Shown piece after piece: positions 53,535 to 62,894 of a DNA stretch of 64,000 nt. The stretch's first letter is position 1. Every line of letters starts with the position of its first letter. The stretch covers positions 1 through 64,000 of the forward strand of contig CBFHTO010000004.1 of the NCBI GenBank assembly GCA_965658765.1. The letters are read 5' to 3'. The notes beneath the pieces are model-generated. The model was not told the DNA's origin. It did not search any database and saw nothing but the letters and a program-made list of their open reading frames with translations. Source of the stretch: Glaciecola sp965658765. Its GTDB lineage: Bacteria; Pseudomonadota; Gammaproteobacteria; Enterobacterales; Alteromonadaceae. The position numbers and the translations under genes are program-made.

Positions 53535-54575
53535 TTACAAGCTAAGGTACTCTGGTCCTGAATCTGATTGATAACGCTTGAACATCTCTTCCATAGTTTG
53601 ATAATTTTCGTCTATATTTCGTTCCTGAAGATATTCTGTGTTATATAGCTTAGAAAAAGAGCGCTCTCCAGCATCGCATGAAAATGTCACGATACGCTTA
53701 CCCGCTCCCATTTTTGCCGCTGCAAATATCGCACCTGAGACATTAAGCGCTGAACTACTGCCCAAAACAATGCCGTCTTTATCACGAACATACCGAGAGA
53801 GTGTCACTAAATCTTGGTCAGGTAAATTGACCGCATGATCAAGTTTGGCTTGTTTGAAATTTTCTACTAAACGCATAATACCAATTCCTTCCGTGAAAGA
53901 ACCTCCCGACGATTTATATTCCCCGGTTTTTAGATAGCTATAAATCCCAGAACCATCGGGATCTACCAGCCAGTTTTTGATATTTGCATTTTGTTGTTTA
54001 AGGAAGGATGAGCAGCCGCCTATTGTACCGCCGGTTCCACATACAGATACAAAAGCATCAAGGTTTCCATCGGTTTGCTGCCAAATTTCGGGGCCTGTAT
54101 GTTCAAAATGCGCTCTATAATTACCTAAGTTCTCGAATTGGTTGGCCCACCAAAAGTCTTCATTCTCCTCTCCGATTCGTCTTGCGGTATGATAGAAATG
54201 CGCCGGATCTTTAAACGGACATGGAGCAACCAATTTTAGCTGTGCGCCATGCAGCTTAATCATTCTTTCTTTTTCAGGTGTTTGACCACTTGGCATTACT
54301 GTGAGCATTTTGAACCCAAGTGCTTTAGCGACAAGAGCTAAACCAATACCAGTGTTTCCAGCGGTTCCCTCGACAATCGTCATACCCGGTTTGAGTAAAC
54401 CCTCATCAATAGCGTTCTGAACCATTTTGAGTGCGGCTCGGTCTTTAATTGAGCCGCCTGGGTTTTGGTGTTCGCATTTTATGAAAATGTCACAGCCAGT
54501 GAGCTCGGACAGGGAATTGATGCGCAGTAAATCGGTGTTGCCAATTTGTTCGCTTTGATTCTGATATACATTCAT
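53535..54575 (-). CDS. Cysteine synthase-like PLP enzyme
   Basis: A 346-residue fold-type II PLP enzyme of the cysteine synthase/cystathionine beta-synthase family. The Schiff-base Lys44 is in GGSIKDRAA; the phosphate-binding loop is VSVCGTGGTIGG near 177-188. The substrate loop, TSGNTG in CysK, reads TAGNTG (EGTAGNTGIGLA), as I recall for mitochondrial-type fungal cysteine synthases, so it is not a plain CysK. The C-terminus (SKLYNTEYLQERNID) also fits that group. It probably uses O-acetylserine or a related donor, but the preference is not certain. Convergent with the racemase gene, 39 bases apart. Confidence 0.87.
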   Translation of the reverse strand: MNVYQNQSEQIGNTDLLRINSLSELTGCDIFIKCEHQNPGGSIKDRAALKMVQNAIDEGLLKPGMTIVEGTAGNTGIGLALVAKALGFKMLTVMPSGQTPEKERMIKLHGAQLKLVAPCPFKDPAHFYHTARRIGEENEDFWWANQFENLGNYRAHFEHTGPEIWQQTDGNLDAFVSVCGTGGTIGGCSSFLKQQNANIKNWLVDPDGSGIYSYLKTGEYKSSGGSFTEGIGIMRLVENFKQAKLDHAVNLPDQDLVTLSRYVRDKDGIVLGSSSALNVSGAIFAAAKMGAGKRIVTFSCDAGERSFSKLYNTEYLQERNIDENYQTMEEMFKRYQSDSGPEYLSL

Positions 54576-54893
54576 ATAAGTTTTTGAAGAATTGATTAGT
54601 TTATTGATGGCAGTAATTGTACCGCATTTTTAAAACCATGCGAGCTTCCCCAAAAAATTTAGAGTGCTTGACTTAACTCTTCTTTGTATTTTGGAGTCTG
54701 CCCTTAGTAACACTATGGTAAACCAAACAGTTACCTATAACAGTGGGTCATATTTGTGACGAGGGCCAAAGGCCCTAGTCTTTAGTTATAAGCTTAAGAT
54801 AAGTGAGGTTGATAGGATGAGCGAAATTCCTTCAAAAAAGAAGCTTAATTAAGTTTCACAAAACCTTTTTATAAACATTTACTTATTATGCAC
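54576..54893. other. 318-base gap between the cysteine synthase-like and RND genes
   Basis: Holds the promoter of the cysteine synthase-like gene on the minus strand and the 3' side of the RND gene. A compact hairpin, AGGGCC-AAA-GGCCCT at 54762-54776, with AGTCTTTAG after it, may be a weak terminator or attenuator. No gene larger than 11 codons was seen. Confidence 0.4.
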
Positions 54894-57800
54894 TTAGTTT
54901 TTTGTACACTTAATATTGAAAAATAAGCTATAGAGTACGGGCACTACACCGAGCGTAAGAAGCGTGCCTATCCCAAGGCCAAACGCAATTGCGCTCGACA
55001 TTCCATAAAACAGCGCGTCTTTACTCAATATTAAGGGTAAGAGACCAAGAATAGTCGTACTAGTAGACATAATTATTGGTCTAAATCTGTGTATGCATGC
55101 TTTTAATAAAGCTTCAAAATCCCCCTTTGATTCATTCTTTTTCTTCTCTATTTCTACTCTATCAATGAGCACAATGGCATTGTTGACTATGATACCTGCC
55201 AAAGCATACAAGCCCAATATCACCATAAAGCCAAAATTTGCACCGGAGACTAATAAACCAATGACAGCACCAATCAGAATCAAAGGTACCGTTAAAATCA
55301 CAATGAGTGCTCTTCGATAAGAGTTAAATTGTGCAATTAAAATAAGCACCACAATCGTCAAACATAAGGGGATATTAGCATTAAGCGAGTTTTGAGCTTC
55401 TTTAGACTCCTTAACTACTCCATCAAATTCGATTCTATGCGATTGAGGTAAGGTGGCTGCCAGCGCATCTAAATCAGCTTGTAGTTTAGGCACCATATTT
55501 TCTGCCGTTAAATACAAGTTCTTACCTTCGATAGTCACGGTTCTAAATAAGTCTTCTCTTACTATTCGACCGTATTGTGGGACGAATTCAATATTGGCTA
55601 TTTGTTCAAGAGCAACGTTAACGTTGCGGCTTTGACTATACACATTGACCGAATACAAGCGGCTCAAGTCTAAGCGATCCTGCTGATCCCCGCGCACAAT
55701 TATGGGAAGTAAATCATCTCCTTCGCGAAATTCGGAAATGGTCACACCAGAATAAAAGGTTTGAAGGGAGCGCGCCACATCTGCCGAGCTAATACCCGCG
55801 CGTTTTGCTCTCGCCTGATCAACAGAAACATTGACTTGCGTGATCTTGTTTTCCCAGTCGTCTTTTATTTCAATAGTGCCGTCTAGACGCTTCATGATTG
55901 CTTTGACTTCTTGCGCTGCTCCATAGACGACGTCGCGATCAGGACCAATTACTTGAATATCAATTTTATTTGAGTCGGAAGGTCCCAAGAACATTTTCGT
56001 TACTCTTGCCCTGAGATTGGGTGTTTTGTTTGCCAAATCTTCTCTTAACTTCCGGATAACCTCGTCCTGAAACGCTCGATCTTTCAAATTAAGCATAATA
56101 AATGCTTTGTTCGATTCAGGTGTTATAGGCGTTAACGAGAGAACAAAACGCGGGCCGCCGAAGCCGCCGTAAGCCGCGTAGTTTTCGACTGCAGAGTAAC
56201 GATCTTGATTTGCTAGCAAGTTAAAAACGAGTTCTAAATTACGCTCGGTTTCTCGCATCGTTGCGCCTGCTGGTAAGTCGATGTAAGCCAAAACTTGAGC
56301 ACGGTCTGAATCGGGGAAAAATTTTACCGGTACAATGCTCATGGCGTAACCTGCGGTAAAGAACAAAGCAAGCATTAATCCACCGAACATAAGCCTGTGC
56401 GCGAGAATTCTTCTTAATAAGCTCTCGTAAACAACATTAAGTTTGTCAAACAATGCCGATACTTTTTGCTGTGTTTTGCGCTTGTTATTGCGCTCGCCAT
56501 CTTTTATGAACAAATAACAAAGATATGGAGTCACCATCAATGAGAGTAACCAACTGATGACAAGCGCATAGATTATTACTATAGAGATAGAGCGAGTGTA
56601 TTCACCAGAAGAGCTTTCAGCAAGCATCAGAGGGAGGAACACTAACATTGTTGTTGCCGATGAGGTCAAAAGTGGGATCGCTAATGTACTGCCAATACGT
56701 TTCACTATATCTTGACGTTTCTCGCCATTTTCTAAGCGCTTTTTAAAATCCTCAGCCACAACAATGCCATTATCGACTAAAAGCCCTAGAGATATTATCA
56801 AGGTGGCAAGGCTCATACGTTCAAGCGCCATACCACTGAAATTGAGAATAGCAAGAACGATCAATACAACCGCAGGGACTATAGCCCCAACAATTAAGCC
56901 GATGCGAAAGCCCAGAAATAAGATTACAACTCCTAACACAATAGCCAAGGTCTGGATGACGCTCTCAGAGACGCCATTGACGGCATTTTCGACTTGGTCG
57001 GCTTGTCGTGTTATCACATTAAACTCTACACCTAAGGGCATGGTGTCTGATAGTTGCTCCAAGCGTTTTTCTATTCGCGGGCTTACGTCGGTAACGCTAT
57101 AGCGGTCATTTTTTGCGATTGCTAACACGATCGCCCTTTTGCCGTTGAAGTAAGCAGTTTGCTCTGGTGGGTCGACCAAATCACGATAAACGTTCGCGAT
57201 GTCTTTTAATTGAATGGTTTGGCTGGGGTCAGCAAGAGGAAATACGACTTCTTTGAGTTGTTCTAAACTTTCGAAGTTACCGCTTGGAGCGACATTAAAT
57301 GCTTTGCCGTCGATGTCTATGATGCCGCCTGAGCGAATTACGTTTTCGCTTTGCAAGGTTGTAATTAGTTGAGAAGGCGAAATTCCAAGTTGGGCTGCTT
57401 TTACATCCGAAACTTCTATGATGATAGTTTCTTGTTGTGCTCCTAAAATATCGACAGATTGGGTACCTTTGACTAGATATAATTCGTCTCGCGTGTGTTG
57501 CGCGTAATCGAATAGTTCGCCCATAGAGACGCCTTCACTCGCTTGCAAGGCCACTGTAAGAATTGCCACGTCGCCAAAGTTATCGTTCACATACGGAGCA
57601 AGTGTACCTTCGGGTAACTGGTTTTGTACCTTATCTAATTCATTTCTGACTTTATCCCAAATTTGCGCCAGGTCGAAATACCGTTCGTATAACTGTACGT
57701 AAATGATGGAAGTGCCCAATACAGAAACAGAGCGAATTTCCTTTACTTCGTCTACATTCCTGATCCCCTCTTCTAAGGTCTTAGTTACCAGTAGCTCTAT

Positions 57801-57977
57801 TTTTTCAGCTGGCATACCAGGAAATTTAGTGGTTATTACCGCTTCTCTAACTTTTATGGATGGGTCTTCTTGCGCTGGTAATGAAAAATAACTTATCGCT
57901 CCGAAAATCATTAGGCCCAATACGACTGCCATAACAAAGCGATTGTATCGCACGCCAATTTCAGACAAATTTATCAT
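54894..57977 (-). CDS. RND efflux pump inner-membrane permease
   Basis: A 1027-residue HAE1-type RND transporter with twelve membrane helices in two halves. Proton-relay helix 4 reads GLLVDNGIVVAEDF: the first Asp of the AcrB Asp407-Asp408 pair is kept and the second is Asn; helix 10 reads GIIVNNAIVLIDR where AcrB has Lys940. This pattern belongs to a distinct subgroup and not to AcrB/MexB. It works with the lipoprotein adaptor encoded 9 bases upstream. No outer-membrane channel gene is in the cluster, so a TolC from elsewhere is needed. Substrate unknown. Confidence 0.94.
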   Translation of the reverse strand: MINLSEIGVRYNRFVMAVVLGLMIFGAISYFSLPAQEDPSIKVREAVITTKFPGMPAEKIELLVTKTLEEGIRNVDEVKEIRSVSVLGTSIIYVQLYERYFDLAQIWDKVRNELDKVQNQLPEGTLAPYVNDNFGDVAILTVALQASEGVSMGELFDYAQHTRDELYLVKGTQSVDILGAQQETIIIEVSDVKAAQLGISPSQLITTLQSENVIRSGGIIDIDGKAFNVAPSGNFESLEQLKEVVFPLADPSQTIQLKDIANVYRDLVDPPEQTAYFNGKRAIVLAIAKNDRYSVTDVSPRIEKRLEQLSDTMPLGVEFNVITRQADQVENAVNGVSESVIQTLAIVLGVVILFLGFRIGLIVGAIVPAVVLIVLAILNFSGMALERMSLATLIISLGLLVDNGIVVAEDFKKRLENGEKRQDIVKRIGSTLAIPLLTSSATTMLVFLPLMLAESSSGEYTRSISIVIIYALVISWLLSLMVTPYLCYLFIKDGERNNKRKTQQKVSALFDKLNVVYESLLRRILAHRLMFGGLMLALFFTAGYAMSIVPVKFFPDSDRAQVLAYIDLPAGATMRETERNLELVFNLLANQDRYSAVENYAAYGGFGGPRFVLSLTPITPESNKAFIMLNLKDRAFQDEVIRKLREDLANKTPNLRARVTKMFLGPSDSNKIDIQVIGPDRDVVYGAAQEVKAIMKRLDGTIEIKDDWENKITQVNVSVDQARAKRAGISSADVARSLQTFYSGVTISEFREGDDLLPIIVRGDQQDRLDLSRLYSVNVYSQSRNVNVALEQIANIEFVPQYGRIVREDLFRTVTIEGKNLYLTAENMVPKLQADLDALAATLPQSHRIEFDGVVKESKEAQNSLNANIPLCLTIVVLILIAQFNSYRRALIVILTVPLILIGAVIGLLVSGANFGFMVILGLYALAGIIVNNAIVLIDRVEIEKKKNESKGDFEALLKACIHRFRPIIMSTSTTILGLLPLILSKDALFYGMSSAIAFGLGIGTLLTLGVVPVLYSLFFNIKCTKN

Positions 57978-57986
57978 TAGCTCTAC

Positions 57987-59237
57987 CTATTGGTTATGAA
58001 TCGTGTGGCCTTGCCCAATACTTTTGACTTCTTGACCGCTTTCTAAAAATTCAACACCTGCCGTAATCACTCTACCTGCTGTTTTATCTTCGGCCATGCT
58101 TCTATCATAAACCATGCGTACTAAGAGCGATTTCGGCATCGCTTGAACGATGTCGACATAGGCTTTTTCAGCGTATTCTTTATTGTTCTTTGTTTCTAAC
58201 AAAAACACATATTGACCCTTTCCATCGCTACCTAATGCGCTTAATGGTATTTGGAACCGTTGCTTATCAGACTGATTATCGGACTGGGGCTCAGAACTAG
58301 ATGCAGAGCTAACGGATGCCGTCCAGTCAAAACTAAACGCGCCATTTTCTTTTACTGGGATGATTAGCTCAGCAGACATACCTGGTAATAACTTGTTATT
58401 TATAGCGTCAAGTGTGATGGTTATGGGAAATGCATTTCCTGTTGAGGCAAGACTACCAATTTCGCTCAGGATTCCTGAATAGTATTGCTCTTGGCTAAGA
58501 GCAGGCACAATGACCTTTACACTTTCACCAAGTTCCACTCGACTGATCAGTGATTCCGATATTACTGCGCTGACTTCAAGCTTTGAAAAACCTTGAATGG
58601 TAAAAACGATATTCTGGGGAGTTATTTGCTGAGATGGTTCGATCAGTCGGGATGATACTACACCATCATAAGGTGCGATTAATTGTGTATCAGCTGCATT
58701 TTTCGCGGCAATTGACAGAGCGTTTTGAGCTGCATTTGCTCGTTCTAGCGCGATATCAAAATTGGCCTTGGCGTTGTCGAGCACTGCTTGTGATATTAAA
58801 CCCTGTGATCTTAATGTTTTATTTCGTAGATAGTTGTTTTCAGATTCTTCTTTTGCAGAAACAGCCTGCGCATATTCGCTTTTCCTCTGCTCAAGAGAGA
58901 GTTGATACACTTTGGGATCTAGGCTTGCAAGTATGTCTCCTTTGCGAAAACTTTCTCCTAAGGTAACGTTAACTGACTTAACTACACCATTAACTTCAAA
59001 CGATAGTGAGGTAGCATCAGCCGATTGTATTTTTCCAGTGATATGGCGTTCTACAAGCCCGCTAAATGTCGTTAGCTCCTCTGATTTAACAAACTTTGCT
59101 TGCTCAATCTTTTCAATTTCTTGGTTTTCGGCAGAGCAGCCACTAAGCACAAATACTAATATAAAAAGCGTTATCCATGACGAGGCTACTTTTTTTTGTT
59201 TTTTTGCAGAGAGCACATGCTCATAAAAACCACTCAT
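57987..59237 (-). CDS. RND efflux adaptor (membrane fusion) lipoprotein
   Basis: A 416-residue periplasmic adaptor. A hydrophobic segment ends in the lipobox LSGC with Cys34, so it should be inner-membrane lipid-anchored. The biotinyl-lipoyl half-motifs and coiled-coil hairpin follow: SFEVNGVVKSVNVTLGESFRKG, a helical hairpin around 105-175, then QLIAPYDGVVSSRL, and the beta-barrel and membrane-proximal domains. A polar, Ser-rich insert lies near 305-325. Same transcript as the permease gene. Controlled by the divergent TetR gene, judged from the palindrome in the shared promoter region. Confidence 0.94.
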   Translation of the reverse strand: MSGFYEHVLSAKKQKKVASSWITLFILVFVLSGCSAENQEIEKIEQAKFVKSEELTTFSGLVERHITGKIQSADATSLSFEVNGVVKSVNVTLGESFRKGDILASLDPKVYQLSLEQRKSEYAQAVSAKEESENNYLRNKTLRSQGLISQAVLDNAKANFDIALERANAAQNALSIAAKNAADTQLIAPYDGVVSSRLIEPSQQITPQNIVFTIQGFSKLEVSAVISESLISRVELGESVKVIVPALSQEQYYSGILSEIGSLASTGNAFPITITLDAINNKLLPGMSAELIIPVKENGAFSFDWTASVSSASSSEPQSDNQSDKQRFQIPLSALGSDGKGQYVFLLETKNNKEYAEKAYVDIVQAMPKSLLVRMVYDRSMAEDKTAGRVITAGVEFLESGQEVKSIGQGHTIHNQ

Positions 59238-59270
59238 TGCTTAGAATACTCCGAAATTTTAGATTCACCG

Positions 59271-59276
59271 ATTATA
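59271..59276 (-). promoter_or_regulatory. -10 box of the adaptor-pump promoter
   Basis: Read on the minus strand a perfect TATAAT lies 34 bases before the adaptor ATG. The 20-bp palindrome starts 9 bases upstream of it, covering the -35 region, which itself matches consensus poorly. A repressor bound there would block the polymerase. Confidence 0.65.
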
Positions 59277-59285
59277 CAGCACCTA

Positions 59286-59305
59286 ACTGTACTGTACAGT
59301 ACAGT
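59286..59305. promoter_or_regulatory. Perfect 20-bp palindrome, likely TetR operator
   Basis: ACTGTACTGT followed by ACAGTACAGT reads identically on both strands. It stands between the divergent adaptor and TetR genes (48 bases from the adaptor ATG, about 125 from the TetR ATG). Length and position match a homodimeric TetR-family repressor site. Confidence 0.85.
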
Positions 59306-59430
59306 ACCAATTTATTTTTTATCATGTATATTTGTCGTTTTTAATTTTTGGATTAACAATCCAAGCGTCTTTTGGTAGATGTAGCAGTGTTGTATACGAA
59401 TAATGTTGGTGATTTAGTGAAAAGAAATTG

Positions 59431-60054
59431 ATGGGAAACAGTACACAGACTCGTTCTAATAAGAGTAAATCAAGACCTCCTAAGTCGCGCATCCTTGACG
59501 CAGCAAGAGAACTGTTCTTTAAGAAGGGCGTTGCTGCGGTAACGACTGATATGCTTGTACAAAAAGCTAAAACTTCTAAGATGACGCTTTACAAGTATTT
59601 TGATAATAAAGACGACATCCTCAAACAGGTTGTTGCACAGGATGTAAAACGGATCTTTGAGCCTTTAAATACAGATATTAGGTCAAAAGAGGACTACGTT
59701 GAAGTACTCCTTGCTTTTTGCAAAAACCTTGTAGAAATTATTTTTGACCCAGATATTGTGCGCTTTGATCAACTAATGGTTTCACAGGCTCTCAGCCACA
59801 GCGAATTGACGCAGGCATACTATAACCAGACATATCAACCAACTATCGACCGTGTTCACCAGCTGATTTGTTTAGGTCAAAGTAAGTCGTATATCGCTGA
59901 ACAATATTCCGCCGACATGCTTACCGATATATTGATTTCATCAGTATCGGGTTTGCGTTATACAAGGGCCATGCACGGCTTCTATCAGGACGAGAGTGTG
60001 TCGACTAAAGATCTCAAAAAAATTGTAGAAATTGTGTTTAACTTAAAATTGTAA
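59431..60054 (+). CDS. TetR-family transcriptional regulator
   Basis: A 207-residue repressor. The helix-turn-helix domain is at about 20-66: ILDAARELFFKKGVAAVTTD, then VQKAKTSKMTLYKYFDNKDDIL. The remainder is a helical ligand and dimer domain with no obvious family match. TTG at 59428 directly precedes the ATG at 59431; the ATG is preferred. It faces the RND adaptor gene across a 20-bp palindrome and is expected to repress the pump, perhaps also itself, until a ligand binds. A short basic N-terminal arm (TRSNKSKSRPPKSR) may add DNA contacts. Confidence 0.93.
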   Translation: MGNSTQTRSNKSKSRPPKSRILDAARELFFKKGVAAVTTDMLVQKAKTSKMTLYKYFDNKDDILKQVVAQDVKRIFEPLNTDIRSKEDYVEVLLAFCKNLVEIIFDPDIVRFDQLMVSQALSHSELTQAYYNQTYQPTIDRVHQLICLGQSKSYIAEQYSADMLTDILISSVSGLRYTRAMHGFYQDESVSTKDLKKIVEIVFNLKL

Positions 60055-60948
60055 TCACAGTTTTATCTTATCCGCCGTTGCAAATGCTAGCTTGAGGTGA
60101 TTATAGGCAGCTTCTCCAATAAAGTGGGGGTAGGTATCGTCTCCGTGCCATGTAAGTGTGTTTCCATCGAAGTCCATAAAAACTGGGTCGCCGTGTTTTA
60201 AAAGCTTAAAGTCTTTATTGTCTATATTCGGGTGTATCATCGCAGATGCACAACCGTTGCTTGATAAAGGGTAGGGCACTTCTGAATCTAGTCTAAATGC
60301 TTCTACTTCGGCAAGCTCGTCTATGTCCGCATTATTGAATTTTTCTACGTACTCAAGCACTAGCGAACACATGCGTTTGGCTTGTTCAAAGATCTCTGCC
60401 CTCATTGTGCTATGGGCCTGTGGTCCAATTTCGATCATGATGCCTCTTTTCGCAATGCTGCAAAAGTAGGGCAGTTTTGATAAGGGCTCTAAATCTTCAA
60501 GTAACACAACGGTGTTCGACATATATTTTTTTACAAATCGAGCTAGATTCCGATGGAAATCATCGTTCTCTAAAATAATTAAAGTTGGCCCCATATTGCT
60601 TGTCGTATTATGTATATCAATTATCAGATCGGTTTTACTATTGCCTTTTGGTCCGAAATTATTATTGAGTTTATGAGCGAGCTTTAACTCGAGAGGAGCT
60701 TCATCTGTTAGCGTTTCGGCTAATTTTTCTTTCGTAAATTGACGGTTTAAGTCATCGTCGATGTAGCGTAATCGAGCCTCTACAGCATCTTTGTTCGCCA
60801 GCACAAAACTTATGTTAGCGGAAGGCACAAGCGATTTTAATTTTCGACCGCTTTCTGACCAGTACGAAATTGCCTCCACACCTGTTAGCTCGTTACCGTG
60901 TGTGCCACCAGAAATAATTATTTTTTTTATAGATGTATGTTCGGTCAT
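60055..60948 (-). CDS. Aspartoacylase-family zinc amidohydrolase
   Basis: A 297-residue member of the AspA/AstE family of zinc carboxypeptidase-like enzymes. Zinc ligands are His17 and Glu20 in GGTHGNE and His113 in IDIHNTTSNMG; MIEIGPQAH near 180 supplies the catalytic Glu. The short spacing and pattern fit aspartoacylase (N-acetyl-aspartate hydrolysis) better than AstE; no ast operon genes are nearby. It ends directly after the TetR gene's stop, convergent with it (no gap). Substrate is inferred from family only. Confidence 0.88.
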   Translation of the reverse strand: MTEHTSIKKIIISGGTHGNELTGVEAISYWSESGRKLKSLVPSANISFVLANKDAVEARLRYIDDDLNRQFTKEKLAETLTDEAPLELKLAHKLNNNFGPKGNSKTDLIIDIHNTTSNMGPTLIILENDDFHRNLARFVKKYMSNTVVLLEDLEPLSKLPYFCSIAKRGIMIEIGPQAHSTMRAEIFEQAKRMCSLVLEYVEKFNNADIDELAEVEAFRLDSEVPYPLSSNGCASAMIHPNIDNKDFKLLKHGDPVFMDFDGNTLTWHGDDTYPHFIGEAAYNHLKLAFATADKIKL

Positions 60949-61110
60949 ATATGTAAAACTCGTGGCTAGTCACTAGCTAGCGGAAATTAATGTTTATACG
61001 GCAAGCGCCCGAAGCGTGGAAATCTTCGCATAAGGAGGCAAGTACAGCATGATGTTTTATCAATTTACAGATTTAACTTGCTTTAAAAATAGCACTTTAG
61101 TAGCAATATG

Positions 61111-61344
61111 CTAATTTTCCTTATTATGATTAAAAAGGTGTTCTAATTCTTCTGGAGTGAGTTTCTGCAGTGCATCCTCTAGTTCGTCAATGCTTTGCTC
61201 GTCGTGGGGAGCCGCAATACTGTTTTCTTCATTTGCCCACTGTCCCAAATCAATAAGTTGACATCGTTTGCTACAAAATGGTCGGTATTTGGCTTTTTCA
61301 TTCCACTCTAGTGATTGTTTACATGTTGGACAGTTTACTTTCAT
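61111..61344 (-). CDS. yacG: DNA gyrase inhibitor YacG
   Basis: A 77-residue zinc protein with four Cys in CPTCKQS and RPFCSKRCQLIDLGQW, the YacG zinc finger; the C-terminal half is acidic and ends EELEHLFNHNKEN. In E. coli YacG binds GyrB and inhibits gyrase. The gene lies at the end of the pilD-coaE-zapD-yacG group, as in many gammaproteobacteria. 63 bases separate it from zapD. Confidence 0.95.
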   Translation of the reverse strand: MKVNCPTCKQSLEWNEKAKYRPFCSKRCQLIDLGQWANEENSIAAPHDEQSIDELEDALQKLTPEELEHLFNHNKEN

Positions 61345-61406
61345 TTTGATTCATAATTATTATGGTGAATATTTATGGGAGTTTAACAAGGTGTTTCTTC
61401 TTTATA

Positions 61407-62153
61407 CTAACAACACGCAATGTCAAAACGAAGTGAAGTAAGGGCTTCTGATGCATCTTCTGAATTAAGTTGCATAAAACGAATACCGTATCGACTTTTA
61501 CTGCCACTAAGCACAGGATATACGTTAGGCGTTTCACTCATTCTCACTCGAATAAGGTCGAGTTTGTCTTCAGAGCTACCTTGATAAAATCCGTTAGTGG
61601 TTTCTACCTCTTGAAATGGGGCTTTTTCTCGTAGGAATGCCAAAAGCATTTCAAGCGCATTTTCTATCAGCTTGAGTTGGTCTAGCCAGTTTGTCGTATC
61701 TTCTTGTTTTATTTCGTCGTCTTGCTTTAACCAACAAAATAGAGCTGGAAGGTCAAAGCATGTGGCACCACTAGGGATCGTAAATCGCTGTTTTATCGCC
61801 TGTAGAAAACGCTCGTTTTTCAGGCTTGCACCCAATTTAGTATTTTTTTTGATTTCAGCACTAAGCTTAGATAATGTCTTTAATGCTTGTTCAAGTGCCT
61901 GCGTATTTATGTCTGGGTGTTGTGACCAGTACACGAGCTTTTTTTCTTGTGCATCGATATCTCGAAGGAAATCTGTTCGCAAATCCAAACGATCGATAAG
62001 ATCCATGGTATCGAAAAGAAGCTTTAAAAAATGCAAATATTGATGTTCGGATTTAGCGGCTTTCGATTCTCTTAGTTGAGAAAATAACTGCTCTAAGCGC
62101 AAATAGTTCCTAACTTTCTCACAAAGAGGAAACTCATATAGCGCGACTGACAT
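61407..62153 (-). CDS. zapD: Z-ring-associated protein ZapD
   Basis: A 248-residue cytoplasmic protein of the ZapD (YacF) family, which binds the FtsZ C-terminal peptide and bundles protofilaments. Family patterns are YEFPLCEKVRNYLRLEQLF at the N-terminus, HPDINTQALEQAL near 78 and FYQGSSEDKLDLIRVRM near 190. It lies between coaE and yacG, the standard order. Together with ftsZ at 45926 both partners are in the window. Confidence 0.96.
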   Translation of the reverse strand: MSVALYEFPLCEKVRNYLRLEQLFSQLRESKAAKSEHQYLHFLKLLFDTMDLIDRLDLRTDFLRDIDAQEKKLVYWSQHPDINTQALEQALKTLSKLSAEIKKNTKLGASLKNERFLQAIKQRFTIPSGATCFDLPALFCWLKQDDEIKQEDTTNWLDQLKLIENALEMLLAFLREKAPFQEVETTNGFYQGSSEDKLDLIRVRMSETPNVYPVLSGSKSRYGIRFMQLNSEDASEALTSLRFDIACC

Positions 62154-62215
62154 TTATTTCTCCATAAAATTGTAGATACGGTTTTAGTCTACGCTATTTT
62201 GAGTTTGTTTTTTAG

Positions 62216-62824
62216 TTATGGTGCAGATAAATTCAAATATTTTTTGTGTAATTGGTCAATTTGATGACTTAAGTATTCAACATCTTTACCGTTATCAATT
62301 ACATCGTCTGCTAAACGACGTCTTTGCTCCCTAGATATTTGCGCTTTCATGATGTTCCGAATAATCGTTTCATCACTGCCGTCTCGAGCAAGAGTACGTT
62401 TCAGTTGTTGATCCTCAGGTATATCTATTACAAGTGTTCTCGTGACATATACATCTAGCTTGTTTTCGAATAACAAAGGCGCCACTAATAAGCAATACTG
62501 CGATTTTGTTTCACTTAAAAGTTCGAACATTTTTGCACGTATCAGAGGATGCAAAATATCATTCAAGCTTTGTTTTTTCTTTTCATCTGTAAAAACCAGT
62601 TGTCGTAGTTCTTGTCGATTCAGACTTCCGTCTTCGCTCAGTATTTCGCTACCAAACGCTATAATTAATTTCGCTAGTCCTTCACTACCAGGTTCAACGA
62701 CCATTCTCGCGACAATATCGGCATCAACCGAATCTATACCTTTCTGGGTAAATAGATCTACCGCAGTTGATTTTCCGCAACCAATTCCACCCGTCACGCC
62801 GATAATAAATTGTTGTTTATGCAT
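62216..62824 (-). CDS. coaE: Dephospho-CoA kinase CoaE
   Basis: Last step of CoA synthesis, phosphorylating the 3'-OH of dephospho-CoA. 202 residues from the ATG at 62824. The P-loop is GVTGGIGCGKSTAVDLF, and DADIVAR and LVAPLLFENKLD follow, as in the family. A GTG at 62866 would add 14 hydrophobic residues with no match to the family, so the ATG was chosen, although its ribosome site is weak. Lies between pilD and zapD in one direction. Confidence 0.96.
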   Translation of the reverse strand: MHKQQFIIGVTGGIGCGKSTAVDLFTQKGIDSVDADIVARMVVEPGSEGLAKLIIAFGSEILSEDGSLNRQELRQLVFTDEKKKQSLNDILHPLIRAKMFELLSETKSQYCLLVAPLLFENKLDVYVTRTLVIDIPEDQQLKRTLARDGSDETIIRNIMKAQISREQRRRLADDVIDNGKDVEYLSHQIDQLHKKYLNLSAP

Positions 62825-62894
62825 ATAATAAGTACTTAGATATACCAAAATTGGCAAGGCTAACACTAATATAAATTAAATTGCCATTAAGACA

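Noticed and set aside
54817..54852. 11-residue frame with a GAGG/TAGG-like site before its ATG
   Set aside because: Too short to support as a gene, no family, and in a gap near a hairpin; chance is likely.
56764..57102. 112-residue plus-strand frame inside the RND permease gene
   Set aside because: Antisense to conserved RND helices; the composition (many Thr, Ile, Asn) reflects the complement of membrane codons.
59286..59305. Palindrome as a LexA (SOS) box
   Set aside because: The outer CTGT and ACAG are separated by 10 bases, not the 8 required, and the site fits a TetR operator by context.
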